Both the position numbers and the translations under genes were made by a program. Positions 50,715 to 61,895 of a stretch of 64,000 nt of DNA are shown here, one piece after another; the first letter of the stretch is position 1, and every line of letters starts with the position of its first letter. This DNA comes from Lagopus muta (taxonomy: Eukaryota > Chordata > Aves > Galliformes > Phasianidae). The stretch spans positions 77,510,134 through 77,574,133 of the forward strand of contig NC_064435.1 of assembly GCF_023343835.1 (NCBI RefSeq), written 5' to 3'. Under the pieces are notes generated by a model, which searched no databases, had not been told where the DNA came from, and was given only the letters and a program-made list of their open reading frames with translations.

Positions 50715-52464
50715 CATCAAATAATTGGAATTCCTAAGACAAAAAAATTATTCTTGATATGATCTCTTTCCTTACAAAAAAAACCAAACCAAAACAAAAC
50801 AAAACAAAAAACTAAAAACTCAAAGGGATTGTAATAATATTAAGAACAACAATAACAACATCTTGTTTGCAAAGAACTTCCAGAATAAAAAATACCATAT
50901 GCAGGAAGCTCTATAGAAAGATATTTGCTTTTGGACTTCAAAGCAGCAAATCAGCAGTAAATAAAAGTCTTTTAGAAGGACAAATATGATAAGAATAAAA
51001 TAAAATAAGGGGGGAGAGGGGGAGGGGAGTTATAAATTGCAGCATCTACAGAGGCCATTGTGACATTTGCTCGTCCTGGTAGAAAGGTTTCACTTTTAAA
51101 ACATTTAGAAAATCCAGTACAGTTCAGAAAGACGAAAAGAGCAGGTGAAATTTACAGGGGTTTGGGTGTAGAATCTTAGGAAGTCTGGTCATCCCAACGA
51201 GGTGTGCATTCAGGTCACCAAGAAATGCTCTGAGGACTAAAATTGCTCTTGTATCACCCTTAAAAAGCTGCTTTCAATTTCAAATTGCACTGAAGTCTGT
51301 AGGTTTTCAGAGACTTTCGCAGTTCATATTAAGCACTCAGTTAACTCTGCAAAGAACTGGGCCTTAAACAAGCAAAAAGTAGACCAAATAAGAGAGCAGC
51401 ATACCTGATTCAGAAATCTGACTTGATGCCAGATCTTGTGACAAATTTCTTTGTTGTTTTGCTGAGCCCCTGTCCAGAAGCTCAAATGATACAGATAATA
51501 CTGAGGAGCTGCTGAGATAAAATGAATGAAATAAACCCCTTGGGAAGTAGTGTCCCATTTGAATCCACCCCTTGAAGTATGTCACTTCTTAACAAAATAC
51601 AGTCGGGAAGCTTGCCTGGGTTATTAAGGGGAATTCTCTGCAATCACAGACAATTTTCATGTAATTCCTTTCATAGCCCATGTAAAGTCTACCTTGAAGT
51701 ATATTTATATTTTCTTTCTTGACTTTTTTTTTTGCTTTTTTTTTTGAGTGGGAGGGAACATTTTGTTTCAAGATGGTGGGGCTTTCTGTGTGTGTGTATG
51801 TGAATGTGTTTTGATTTATACTGGTTTTGGTTTGTTTTGTTATTGCTCTGTTTTTCCATAAACCTGCTATTTTCAAAAGAAATCCTCTAATTTCCATCAC
51901 AAGTCTCTTTAGTTCATACCTTTTCTGATTATACAGTCATTCTCTCTAAATAGCCTTCTCTCATCTTGTGAACACCAACTAAGAAAAAGAAACACAAAAG
52001 AAAACGTTGATCTTGTAAAATTTTAGAACATTCCCTGGCTTTATACCATTTGACATTATTTCCATTTTCTAATTAATAAGGAAAAAATGGCATCCATTGA
52101 CATTCATCAATGTTTTCTGAACATTTATGGAGACCAAACAGTGGATATGATCACAGTGAGGCAGATCACAATGAGGCAGAGGCATTTCAGCAGTGGCAAG
52201 AGTGATGTGAAAGTGATGCAGAAGACAAGCTAGATGGCCGTACAGATTTTAACAAACGTGGCATGCAGGCTTTTGTTCATCGCTGGTGACAACACATAGC
52301 TAATGGCAGTAACTATGTTGAAAAACAGCATTCTGTAGCTCAGAATTTATCAGATAGTGTTGTTATGTTCTTTATATCTGTTGTATTTTCCATGGGAATA
52401 AATAGAAGGCATTACTTTAGCCTGACCTATGTATATAAAGTATATGCACATACACTATCTGTAC
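50715..52464. other. AT-rich stretch, no gene recognised
   Basis: No supported gene. Contains a CAAAA/CCAAA tract (50776-50815), a G-rich run (51009-51028), T-rich and TG-rich bits at 51726-51812, and a 15-bp near-exact tandem pair GATCACAGTGAGGCA / GATCACAATGAGGCA at 52149-52178. Confidence 0.5.
51009..51028 (+). repeat. Short G-rich run, potential G-quadruplex
   Basis: G6-AGA-G5-A-G4 in 20 bases. Four G3 runs with short loops can be drawn only by splitting the first run, so folding is possible but not certain. Confidence 0.55.
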
Positions 52465-52534
52465 AAAGATTTATGAAAGTTTATATCCTCCTTGTTTCTA
52501 AAGATTTATGAAAGTTTGTATCCTCCTTGTTTCT
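52465..52534. repeat. 35-bp tandem duplication
   Basis: The 35 bases starting AAAGATTTATGAAAG and ending CTCCTTGTTTCT occur twice head to tail (52465-52499 and 52500-52534) with one mismatch (TTTATATCC versus TTTGTATCC). Confidence 0.97.
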
Positions 52535-52568
52535 TTATTTGGCATATTTTCTGCAGTGCTATAATTGC

Positions 52569-52650
52569 TTTTTTTTTTTTTTTTTTTTTTTTTTGTGAAA
52601 GTTTTATTTTTCTGTTTTTTTTTTCTTCCTGATTTTTTTTTTTTTTTTTC
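52569..52650. repeat. T-rich tract (T26 ... T18)
   Basis: T26 at 52569-52594 and T18 at 52633-52650, with shorter T runs between. Confidence 0.94.
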
Positions 52651-54426
52651 CTAAAAAGCTTTATCTATCTGAAACAAAAAGTTAAAAGAATAGCTAATGA
52701 TCTCTGCTAATATGTCAGCTAGTATTTCTGGCAAAAGGAGGTGCACACTTGAGAGAGTAGAGTCTAGCTCTCAGGATGTTTTGCTTTTATACGGCCAAAC
52801 ATACAGAGTGCAAAGAGAAAGCTCTGTCCTCCCATACACCTTTGCACTTCCCTGTTGGGAAAAATGAGAAGTTTAAATTCACCAAATTAGCAGCGTGCTT
52901 GATTTTTTCTTAACTTGGCTTTTAAAGGGACATGAAACCAAGGAAATCAAACTCATTCAATTCAAAAAGTTGATTAATACCCTCACTAATTTAGAAGTGA
53001 AGAATAATCCACACGAAAGAAATGCATTGAATATGGAGATTCTAACAAGCAAAGGAAAACAAACAAACAAAAATAACCCAACCAGAGGAGATCTGAGTTT
53101 TTGACAGCTACAGTAACCCCAGAGTGTTAACATTGGGTGAAACTGAATTTACTTGAATGCAAATTAGCTTAATGTGTTGCCATAAATAGATACAAACTTG
53201 AATAAGCAACTGTGATATAATTACTACTCTCATTTTCCTTGCATAGTAGGGGAAATAAAGTCTCTTGTGTCAGTGGAGATGATCTCTGTGGGACAGACGT
53301 TGCCAAGCACCATTATTCTGCTGAAAACTGAAGAAAGAATTTTCTCTTTTTTTTTTTTTTTTTTTCTTTTCTTTTTTGAAAGCAATTCCCAGGCACCTTT
53401 AATCTCTACTATGTCCCCATTGTATACTGACTCCCTTTTTGCTGTCCTTGCTCTTTTCATATAGCTGTAGAAGTTTTTACTTGTTAAGACATCCTCAGCA
53501 AGATGTAATACCTCCCTGGTGGAGTTTTCTTTGCTGATACCTCTTTTTACAGTTCTTGTAAACTCCTTATTTATTCCTATTGTCTTTCTTTGTCTAGTTA
53601 AGTCTAATAATCTTTTCTCTGAATTAATCTGCTATACTTGGAGCAAAATTACCAGGTTTTCAGAAAACTTTATCAATTGTTTCCTTTTTTTTCTCAAGGT
53701 TTGTCTAAATAAAAGAAGCTTTGTTTTCTACTTCTTAGTTTGTTTCTCTTTGATATTAATTAATCAACACACAATCCAGGTTCACTTTTCCAAAACATCT
53801 CCATTACTTTTTGGAAATCATGTTTATATCACTGTCCCCTGTTGTGGGATACTTTTAAGGAAAGATGGTCAGAACCATGCAGTTACTGATGTCTTAGGGT
53901 ACTTTTATAAGAAATGGACAGAAACCTCTGATCAATACATGTAAGTACAAGGTGGTATGTGCTATATATCAAAGTGTCATAAAAATTAATAACCCTAATA
54001 ACAATCTAATGTGTTTCTCTATTTATCTATAAGGAGCTATGATCGAGTACTTGATGTTTATAATGTTATCAAATGGTTTCATTTCTTTGCAAAATGTCTG
54101 AGTAATTTCACCATCATCAGTCAACTCCAGCAATTGGAAAGTAAATGAAAATTTCATGTGTAAAAGATAAAAACAAAATATTTTATTTATCTGAGAAATC
54201 TGCATTTGGAGAAGACCAGGAAGCACGCTGTTCTTGACTTTCAGTATTACAACACAACAAATTCTTTTTCTGAATGAATTACAAGTTCAAATAACAAAAA
54301 CTGAATATTTGTACACTCTTCATTTTTAATTTCTCTTTAAAGTATACATTCACTTACCTCTCTCAGAAATCACATTTCTCAATTTTCTTGAAGAGCATTG
54401 GTTCAAAAACTAAACAAGACTAAACA
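52651..54426. other. AT-rich stretch, no gene recognised
   Basis: A T-rich tract lies at 53346-53379. A 141-codon open frame on the plus strand (53519-53944) is hydrophobic, as expected of T-rich DNA, and has no recognisable domain; I do not call it a gene. Confidence 0.5.
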
Positions 54427-55865
54427 CCCAGGTAAATGTCAGCAACGTGACCTGTTACATGATGCCCATCTTCAAAAAGAGCCAGAAAGATGATCCTGAT
54501 AGCTACAGACCTATCAGTCTCACCTTGGTGCCAGGGAAGGTTATAGAATGGATAATATCAAAAGCCGTCATGGGCTAATTAAAGGTCAACCAGAGGATAA
54601 GGCCCAGTCAGCATAGGTTTATGAATGGTAGATTCTGTTTGACAAACCTGATTTCATTCTATGATAAGGTGACCTGCTTAGTGGATGAAGCTAAGGCTGT
54701 CGGTGGACTACCTGGACTTCAGAGAAGCCTTTGACACTGTCCCCCACAACACTCTTGTGGAGAAGCTGGCTTCCCACAGTTTGGATTGGAATATACTCTG
54801 CTGGGTGAAACACTGGCTGGATGACCGGGCCCAAAGAGTTGTGGTCAGTGCAGTTAAATCCAGTTGGCAGCCACTCACTAGCACTGTCCGCCAGGGCCAG
54901 GTACTGGAGCTGCTTCTATTTAACATCTTTATTAATGATCTGGATGAGGGGATTGAGTGCACCGTCTGTAAGTTTGAAGAAGAAATCAAGTTGGGAGGGA
55001 GTGTGGATCTGCCTGAGGGGAGAAGGGCACTACAGAGCAACCTGGATAAACTGCATCAATGGGCCAAGGTTAACTGTATGAGTTTCAATAGGGCCAAGTG
55101 TCAGGTCCTGCATTTTGGTCACAACAACACTAGGCAACCCTACAGGATGAGTGGCTTGGGGAGGAGTGGCTGGAAAGCTGCCTGATGGAAAGGGACCTTT
55201 GTATACTGATGGACAGTCAGCTGAATATGAGCCAGCAGTATGCCCAGTTGGCCAAGAAGGCCAAAGGCATCCTGGCTTGTATCAGGAAGGGTGTGGTAAG
55301 CACAACTAGGGATGTAATCCTGCCCCTGTACTCAGCACTGGTGAGTACACTTCGAGTACTGTGCTCAGTTTTGGGCACCTCAATACAGAAAAAACAGTGA
55401 GGTGCTGGAGCAGGTCTAAAGAGGGGCAACAAGCCTGGGGAAGGGCTTGGAGAATATACTATATGAAGAGGGAATAAAGGAACTCGGGCTGTTTAGTCTG
55501 GGGAAAAGAAGGCTCAAGGGAAACCTCATTGCTCTCTTCCAACACCTGAAAGATGCTTACAGCGAGAGCAGGGTCTCTTCTCACTGGTGACAGGTGGCAG
55601 GACAAGGAGAAATGGCCTCAAGTCGCACCAGGGTAAGTTTAGGTTGGATATCAGGAAAAACTTCTTTACAGAAAGGATTGTTAAGCACTGGAATAGGCTC
55701 CCCAGGGAGGTGGTTGAGTCACCACCCCTGGATGTGTTTAAAAACCATTTGGATGTGGTGCTCAGGGACAAGATTTAGTGGAGGGTTGTTAGAATTAGGG
55801 TAGTTTGGTTAGGTTGTGGTTGGACTTGACAGTCTTTTCCAACCTGAGCAACCTGATTCTATGAC
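54427..55865 (+). mobile_element. Longest CR1 LINE fragment: RT domain through 3' end
   Basis: About 1.44 kb of plus-strand CR1, 5' truncated just upstream of the RT domain and complete to the 3' terminus. It begins near CCCAGGTAAATGTCAGCAAC and contains ATCTTCAAAAAGAGCC (IFKKS), CAGACCTATCAGTCTCACCT (RPISLT) and the RT core. It then runs through the post-RT region to AAGCACTGGAATAGGCTCCC (KHWNRLP). It ends with GGTTGTGGTTGGACTTGACA GTCTTTTCCAACC and GATTCTATGAC. The subgroup differs from the 23 kb copy: it has GSVDLPEGRRALQ and HFGHNN type sequence in place of LHLGRNN. Confidence 0.95.
54685..55778 (+). pseudogene. Broken CR1 ORF2: RT core with lost catalytic box
   Basis: Frame one (54685-55185) covers the RT core. 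Visible words are LDFREAFDTVPHNTLVEKL (the LDFSKAFD-type motif, residues ~10-28), WLDDRAQRVVV, and LLFNIFINDLDEGIECTVCKF (~77-97). The catalytic F-A-D-D box reads F-E-E-E, because GCAGATGAC-type codons have become GAAGAAGAA. PQG is changed to RQG. The frame ends in TGA at 55183-55185. Coding similarity resumes in another frame at 55185-55400 ([38 protein letters not shown]), breaks again, and continues at 55587-55778 ([31 protein letters not shown]). Substitutions at the metal-binding aspartates plus frameshifts make it inactive. Confidence 0.9.
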
Positions 55866-56772
55866 TTTCTCATTTCTAGTTCTTCCTTTGTATAAATCAT
55901 TTGATCAGGATTGTTTCTTTAATCATTAACATTAATTTAGTATGCTGCTTTCTAAATTGGAAGAGTTTTTAAAGTTTTGTAAGCCTGGGTTATGTAGTGA
56001 TAGATTTAGCTGTAGTTATCTTTCCACTCAGTCACAATGGTACGGGGCAAAACTTAGTGTGTCTGAATCCAGCCTGCAAAAATATGTAGATTTCTCTATT
56101 CCACAGTACCCAAAACAGTGAGAGAAAATATTCCACTGAAGCCAAGTGGACAGGAAATATTACTGCAGAAGATTATTAACTGGAGCCAACACTGGGTTGT
56201 TTATCCTTAGGGAAAACTCTGAATTGTAAATAGATGTACAGTTCTCTCTGACACTCAAACTAAACAGCCACTTACTCTGAGCTTACATTGTTAAAACCTA
56301 CTGCCGTATATTCAATGGCTGAGCTACATAATACATCCAGTAAAATAAATAAATGAATAAATGAACAAATAAAATTATTTGTACAGTTACATTGGCTGCC
56401 TATAGAGCTGCTATCCTTGGTTAATGAATACAGACCTGAAACTGAAATGAAAGTGAAATGAAGCCAAAGCCCAAGTCATCTCGGGAGCAGTATTCTCATT
56501 AATTCTTTTTTTTTTTTTTTTTTTTTTTGGTCAGAAGTTACATCATGTGTTACCCTTAAATACTTTGAACTGTCACAATGTCACACAGATAAGCTTGTGT
56601 TATGAGATTTTTCTCCTTTTCAGTTATGTGTCACTATTACAAGAAGAGCTGAGGGCTAAAATGTCCCTATCAAATGTTTTCTGTTAAACAGAGTAGGTGG
56701 CAAATACTTCTAATTTGCCTGATAAATACCCTCATATTTCTTTTCCCCAGCACTATACAGTGCTTATTCCAG

Positions 56773-56802
56773 TATAATATAATATAATATAATAATATAA
56801 TT
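56773..56802. repeat. (TATAA)n microsatellite
   Basis: About five TATAA units with one 3-bp interruption. Confidence 0.9.
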
Positions 56803-58176
56803 CCATTATAATGATTTTGAACTATTTTAATTATCATTTCTCAATTACATGCTTGGCTTAGAATATCTAAAAGACAATGCTGGATGCAACGAAACTGAAA
56901 ACATGTGAAAGAAAAAGGTGGAGACGTAAGAGTCATTTGTTACCTCAGAATGTAACAGTGATTTCAATGTTACAGGGATGATACAAAACGCTTTGTGACT
57001 TCCTCACAGCCCTGTTCATTTTTTTCAGTCTGTGCAGAATGATCAGAGCCATTTCTAAATATCACCTGCCATTAACTCCTACGAGAGAAGAGTTGAAGTG
57101 AGATACATATCATACATATATTGCACTCTATGTTTATGATGTCTAGAGAGAATATATATTATTCAGTTTATCTCAAAACCTTTGCTCTAAAGTTATAGAA
57201 GTCTAGGAAAGGCTTCAGTTGTCTGAAGTATTTCTGTTCAACAGAGGAAGCGTCAAAACATATGCTTGCATCCTGTTGTAGATTTCACAAACCTGAACTA
57301 CTGGAGGAAACTGGAAGAACTTCTCTTGTCTCAGTTCGTTTGTTGAGCCTGATCTCAGACACTCTGTGAATGTTGGTTGTTTTGGAGAGAAAAGGAAAAG
57401 GTAGTGCATGCTTCTTAAAGGAAATTAGGTATGGATTTCTTAAAAGCCTAAGTACCCAACCCTATTAAAGACAAGGTGCTCATGATCAAGCTGGAAAAGT
57501 GACCTTCAGGTACTGCCAATGCTGGACTTCAGCTGCAGAGCAGCTTTCAGAACTGGCTGCACTTCAAAAAATTTCAGATATCAAGATCTTATTTAACTGT
57601 CCTTCAATATCTCTGTTTTCATAACCAACAGAAAGGAAAGTCCAGGCACCAACCAGTCCAAGTGGTTCTCTCCTTCCAGTTCAGCATTTTCTCTAGTTGA
57701 CACATTCAATGTCATTGAAAAAGAGACTAAAGCCTCCATTTGATTCTTTCTCTTAAGTTTCTCTTTCTGAAGAGCCTCCTCCTCACCAGTGGGCTGTGGA
57801 GCAGTAAACCCTTTGCATAAGGAGAGTGTATCTAGCTTGGCAACTGTTGCCACCAGAGAACTATTATGCAAAAATGTGGAGTTGAAAAAATGTTTCTTTG
57901 AGCCAAATGTGGACACCTGAGCACATACCAAATGGAGTAAGCAAAGGAACTTAAGTGGATCTTGTTTATTTACTTTCTCACTTTCTCATCAATTGGACAC
58001 TTATCAGCTCATTTCTGGAATTAATCTGTTCTCAAATTACTGAAGCGCTCTGCAGTCAAAAGCAGATACCATGTGACTGCAAATACAGCTACAGCTACAA
58101 CTGCAACTACGAAGTAGAGTTGAGAACTACATAGCAGTCTGTGTAAGCAATCCATTTATAATCCACAATGCACAAA

Positions 58177-58222
58177 AATAAATGAATGAATGAATGAATG
58201 AATAAATAAATAAATAAATAAA
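58177..58222. repeat. (AATG)n-(AATA)n microsatellite
   Basis: About six AATG units pass directly into about five AATA units. A G-to-A change in the unit has been propagated. Confidence 0.95.
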
Positions 58223-58371
58223 AATCAGTGTAGTTAAATGGGTATCATACAATTAGTAAAGGGAGAGACACAAGGCACTGCAGTCAGAACTAAAATACCT
58301 AACATACATGTAAATAACACTCCTCCCAAAAAGGATGTAATACCCATTTCTCTTTTTAAGGATACATTTGC

Positions 58372-58415
58372 TTCCTTCTAATAGAAAGCTGTGAATCATT
58401 TTCTATTAGAAGGAA
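58372..58415. repeat. Perfect 16-bp inverted repeat, 12-nt loop
   Basis: TTCCTTCTAATAGAAA (58372-58387) and TTTCTATTAGAAGGAA (58400-58415) are exact reverse complements separated by GCTGTGAATCAT. No flanking terminal repeat or target duplication marks it as a transposon. Confidence 0.96.
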
Positions 58416-60437
58416 AACAATACAAAAAGATGGTAAAAGAGAAGGAAAATATCCGTGCTTTCATTACATTAAACTGGTTTACACAGTAGATATTATTATC
58501 AGCTATTTAATAGCCTTTTGTTTCCCCATGTTGATGCAAACCTGAATTTGAACTATCTTTGTTCATTCTGATGAAGACCTGGTACTTTTGTTTTATTTTG
58601 TGTTGCTTGACTGAAATAATTAGATTTCAGATCCCACTGATACTACCACAGTTTACTTCCTCACTTTGAAGGTATAATATCACGAAATCACCAGATCACA
58701 AGAAACGCTGAGACTTACAAAAAGCTCTATTTGCAGTTACATTAACTTTAGTGTTGCACTGGAAATAAATAAACTTTGCTTGATGCAGAGCTGCCTGTCT
58801 AGGATTCTTTCAGACACTATAATATGTTCACTGTGAGAAACTCTACTATTCAAACACTGCACTGGTTGTTATTAATTCTTTCTAGATTTTATTGTTGCTG
58901 TTGTTGTTGGAGGGCTAATTGTTTGGGGTTTTTTGTTGCTTTTTTGTTTGATTGTTTGCTTGCTTGTGGTTTGGTTTGTTTTTGTTGTTGGTTGATTTTT
59001 TTTTTTTTAGTAATCTTTTAAAATGCATATGGTACAAGCATATGCTACAGAGCACAGTCAATTGAAACTGATCTCTAGCAATCATTAACGATTGAATTGC
59101 TCTAGAATGGAGAAGGCATGGGACATATTTGACCTCAAGTAAAACTGAACTCACCTGCCTATACTTCACAGTTAGCAATGCCACACACTCTAGCAAATAA
59201 CCGTGTTTGTCTCTACCCACATGGATATGTGCATATATGCACACACTAATTTATAATTACCTCTCTTTTTCAGGTTTCACCCATAATGATCCCTGATCCC
59301 CAGCAGCTTTTGAAGTTCATTTCATTTCAAGTAGGTGTTCAAGTTGTCAGCTGAATATCCAAACAGAGCCTGAAATTTCCTCAGCTCTGGATTCTACAAA
59401 AGAAGACTGCAACTTTCACAAGATTGCACAGCATTCAGTGCTTCCTGCTACAGGGTCTGGATCCCCTCTGAGAACTGTACATGTAAGAGAACTGAACCTC
59501 TGCACGCTGCTCCTTTTTCTGCAAATAAGGAAACAATAGGATCAGCCTTAGGGATTCAGAATTCTTGAATAGAAAGAAATTCACGAAGAAAAACAATCCA
59601 ACTGTTGTAGGGATCATAGAAGTTCCAGTAACTTTCCCCACACGCTGCAACCTCAAATCTCAATGTGGCTATATAGAACTCTCAATATTTTTTAAAGCTT
59701 TCTCTTTCCTGCTGGAGACCACCTTTTACACATTTCTAAGAGTAGAGAGACAAGAGAGTGGTTTTGAGGGTGTATTGTTATGAGAGAACCTTTGTACTAT
59801 TCTGTTGAATTTCCAATTGATCTACAGACTGCAGTTATCCTGGGTGACGAGTGAAGTGTTGAGGAGTTAGCCTGGATTCAACTCTCTTGACTTCGGTGGC
59901 TAACCTGGCCTAGACCTTAACATTCGTCATTGCAAGCTTCAGAGACTTAACTGATGTGCTTGAATGAGGGACTTGCCCACCTACACTCCCTCCCCAAAAT
60001 GAGTGTAAGTCAAATATTCTGGAGCTGCACAGAGAGTCTTTCACTCTTATTGAGTCAAAAAAGAAGAACAGTAACTATGCCCTAATTTATGTACCTTATG
60101 TGAATGCTTCAATTACGGACAAGATGTTACAAGATTTTTTTTCCCCCAAGTTTAAATGGTGGAAAAGGCAAGTAACTAAATGTGCTGTGAAACATAAATG
60201 TAGTCAGTTGAGGACATAGAAGAAGAAGTTTGTCATACAGCTATGTCTTCATTTGGACATGCCCCATCCCTCCTTTATTATGAAAGTCAGTTTTCAGTAG
60301 TCTACAAAATCATGACATCACATACAATGATTATGTTGTGTAAGTTCTGTTTTTATTTTAATTTTGTTCTTGAAATGCTTCACATAATTTTCTAGATGTG
60401 AATTGAATTTGAGTCAAAAGAATTATGTTTACCTGGG
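58416..60437. other. AT-rich stretch, no gene recognised
   Basis: No supported gene or element. T- and GTT-rich low-complexity sequence lies at about 58887-59008. 59800-60000 is less AT-rich but unrecognised. Confidence 0.5.
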
Positions 60438-60735
60438 AATCACAGAAATCATAGTAAATAGGGTCCCAGGAGATCATCTAATCCATATAGCTGCCCACAG
60501 GCAAGATCAGCCATGCCTAAACTATTCTTGACAGCTTATAGTTTCACCAGGTCTTGAAAACTTTGAGTGACAGAAGTTCTCACATTATCTCTTGGCAATA
60601 TACATTAGAGCTTTGCTATGCCTGTAGTTGGAAAGATTTCTTCCACTTGCCAACCCGAGTTTTCTTGCTGTCATTTAAACCCATTTCTTCCTTTCCTATT
60701 CTCAATGAGAAGCAGAACATTTTTTTTTTAATTGT
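60438..60735 (-). mobile_element. Ancient CR1-type fragment, 3' end
   Basis: The plus strand reads GGGAATCACAGAAATCATAG, GGTCCCAGGAGATCATCTAA TCC and then GGCAAGATCAGCCATGCC, the reverse-complement layout of an old CR1 3' end. It continues with GTCTTGAAAACTTTGAGTGA, TTGGAAAGATTTCTTCCACT and TTTAAACCCATTTCTTCCTT, which is the post-RT C-terminal region in antisense. Divergence is high. It may belong to an older CR1/L3-like lineage rather than the chicken-type subfamilies. Confidence 0.65.
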
Positions 60736-61136
60736 TTTTACTTTGAGTACTATCATTTTATAAACAATGTATATCTTTATTGATCCTGTTCTGATGCTTT
60801 CTACTTCTTCCGCACCTTTTACTAAGATCTGTTTAGGTTGCTTTGATATAATTTCTTCTTGAAATATTTTTGCTGAGTGCTAGTTACAATCTTGATATTC
60901 TTGAGTCTTCAAAATCAATGTAGTTTTGATGGTGGTGGTGACATCTGTTTCATATACGTATACATGAATATAGTTATATTTTAGTATCTATATTCATGTG
61001 CATGTACATTCTTTTAGGAACTCAAATTGTGACCCATAATTCCCTCCTTTGTTTCTCCTCCTTCCCATCCCTTTAGAAACTAATATTTTTTGTCTTTTCA
61101 GATTCTCCTGGAATGCACATGTTTTCCATAAGTTCA
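60736..61136. other. Unrecognised sequence with a 12-bp inverted repeat
   Basis: No gene seen. ACATGAATATAG (60962-60973) and CTATATTCATGT (60988-60999) form a perfect 12-bp inverted repeat with a 14-nt spacer. Confidence 0.6.
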
Positions 61137-61615
61137 CAGAATCACAGCATTGGTCAAATCAGGAAGGGACCTCTGAGGGTTATCTGTTCTAACACCTATG
61201 CTTAGGCAGAAACAACCTAGGTTACCCAGGACCATGTCCAGATAGCTTTGGAGTATCTCCAAGGAGGAAGATTCCTTAATATCTCAATTTTATGCCACCC
61301 TCACAGAGGAAAAGTGTTTCCTGATGTCCTCTGTGGTTCAGTTTGAGCCCATTGCCTCTTGCCCTGTTACCGGGCACCAGTGATAAGAGTATGGCTCTAT
61401 CTTCTTTAAAGCCTTCATTCAGTTATTTTTAGGAATTGCTGAGACACTCTTCAAGCTCATCTTCTTGAGACTGAACATTCTCAGCTCTCTCAGCCTTTCC
61501 TCATAGGAGGGAATCTCCAATCATTTCCTAATCTTTGTGGCCCTTCAGTCAACTCTCTTTGGTATATCCATGGTTCTCTTGTACTGTGGAGACCAGAGCA
61601 AGTTCTCATAGATTA
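61137..61615 (-). mobile_element. CR1 fragment, ORF2 C-terminus to 3' end
   Basis: The plus strand starts CACAGAATCACAGCATTGGT and AGGAAGGGACCTCTGAGGGT (CR1 3' end in reverse complement). It passes through TTTGAGCCCATTGCCTCTTG CCCTG and CTCTCTCAGCCTTTCCTCAT AGGAGG (antisense of the YEERL region), and ends near TTCTCTTGTACTGTGGAGAC CAGAGC (antisense of FW(S)PQYK). It is about 480 bp, with the frame broken. Confidence 0.88.
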
Positions 61616-61847
61616 TCTCAATAGTGTTTTGAGAAAGTTTCAAATAGTCCTTAAATATTCTAGACAAATTTCCACTTCAATTTAATTTCAGCAAAGATTT
61701 TACAAGTAATCTCCAAAAAGTTTCACTACCCTTTACTGAGTTCTTAATATAGCGTGAATGAGGTTTTGCCAGCCACCTCATCAGTTGATTCTTACTTAAG
61801 TGGAATTTAGAGTTTAAACCCCTCAAGTATCAGACCTTCCATCATTT
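61616..61847. other. Unrecognised spacer between two CR1 pieces
   Basis: No gene or element seen. Confidence 0.5.
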
Positions 61848-61895
61848 GAAATGATCTCTGGAGGTCCTTTCCAACCTCTACAAGTCTGTGATTTC
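61848..61895 (+). mobile_element. Very short CR1 3' end
   Basis: TTGAAATGATCTCTGGAGGT followed by CCTTTCCAACCTCTACAAGT and CTGTGATT is the last ~48 bp of a CR1 on the plus strand, an extreme 5' truncation. Its tail and that of the minus-strand copy at 61137 point outward, away from each other. Confidence 0.8.

Larger units (their letters stand above)
55866..58371. other. AT-rich stretch, no gene recognised
   Basis: Contains AATAAATAAATG-type repeats (56341-56374), T23 (56506-56528), (TATAA)n (56773-56802) and an AATG/AATA repeat (58177-58222). A 112-codon minus-strand open frame (57593-57931) includes a charged EEEALQKEKLKRKN stretch but has no known domain and is not called. Confidence 0.5.

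Noticed and set aside
53519-53944. 141-codon hydrophobic open frame, plus strand
   Set aside because: Composition follows T-rich DNA (F/L/V/S rich). No domain, no promoter or splice context that I can support.
57593-57931. 112-codon minus-strand frame with a charged EEEALQKEKLKRKN segment
   Set aside because: No family recognised and only one short charged stretch. Would need transcript or conservation evidence.
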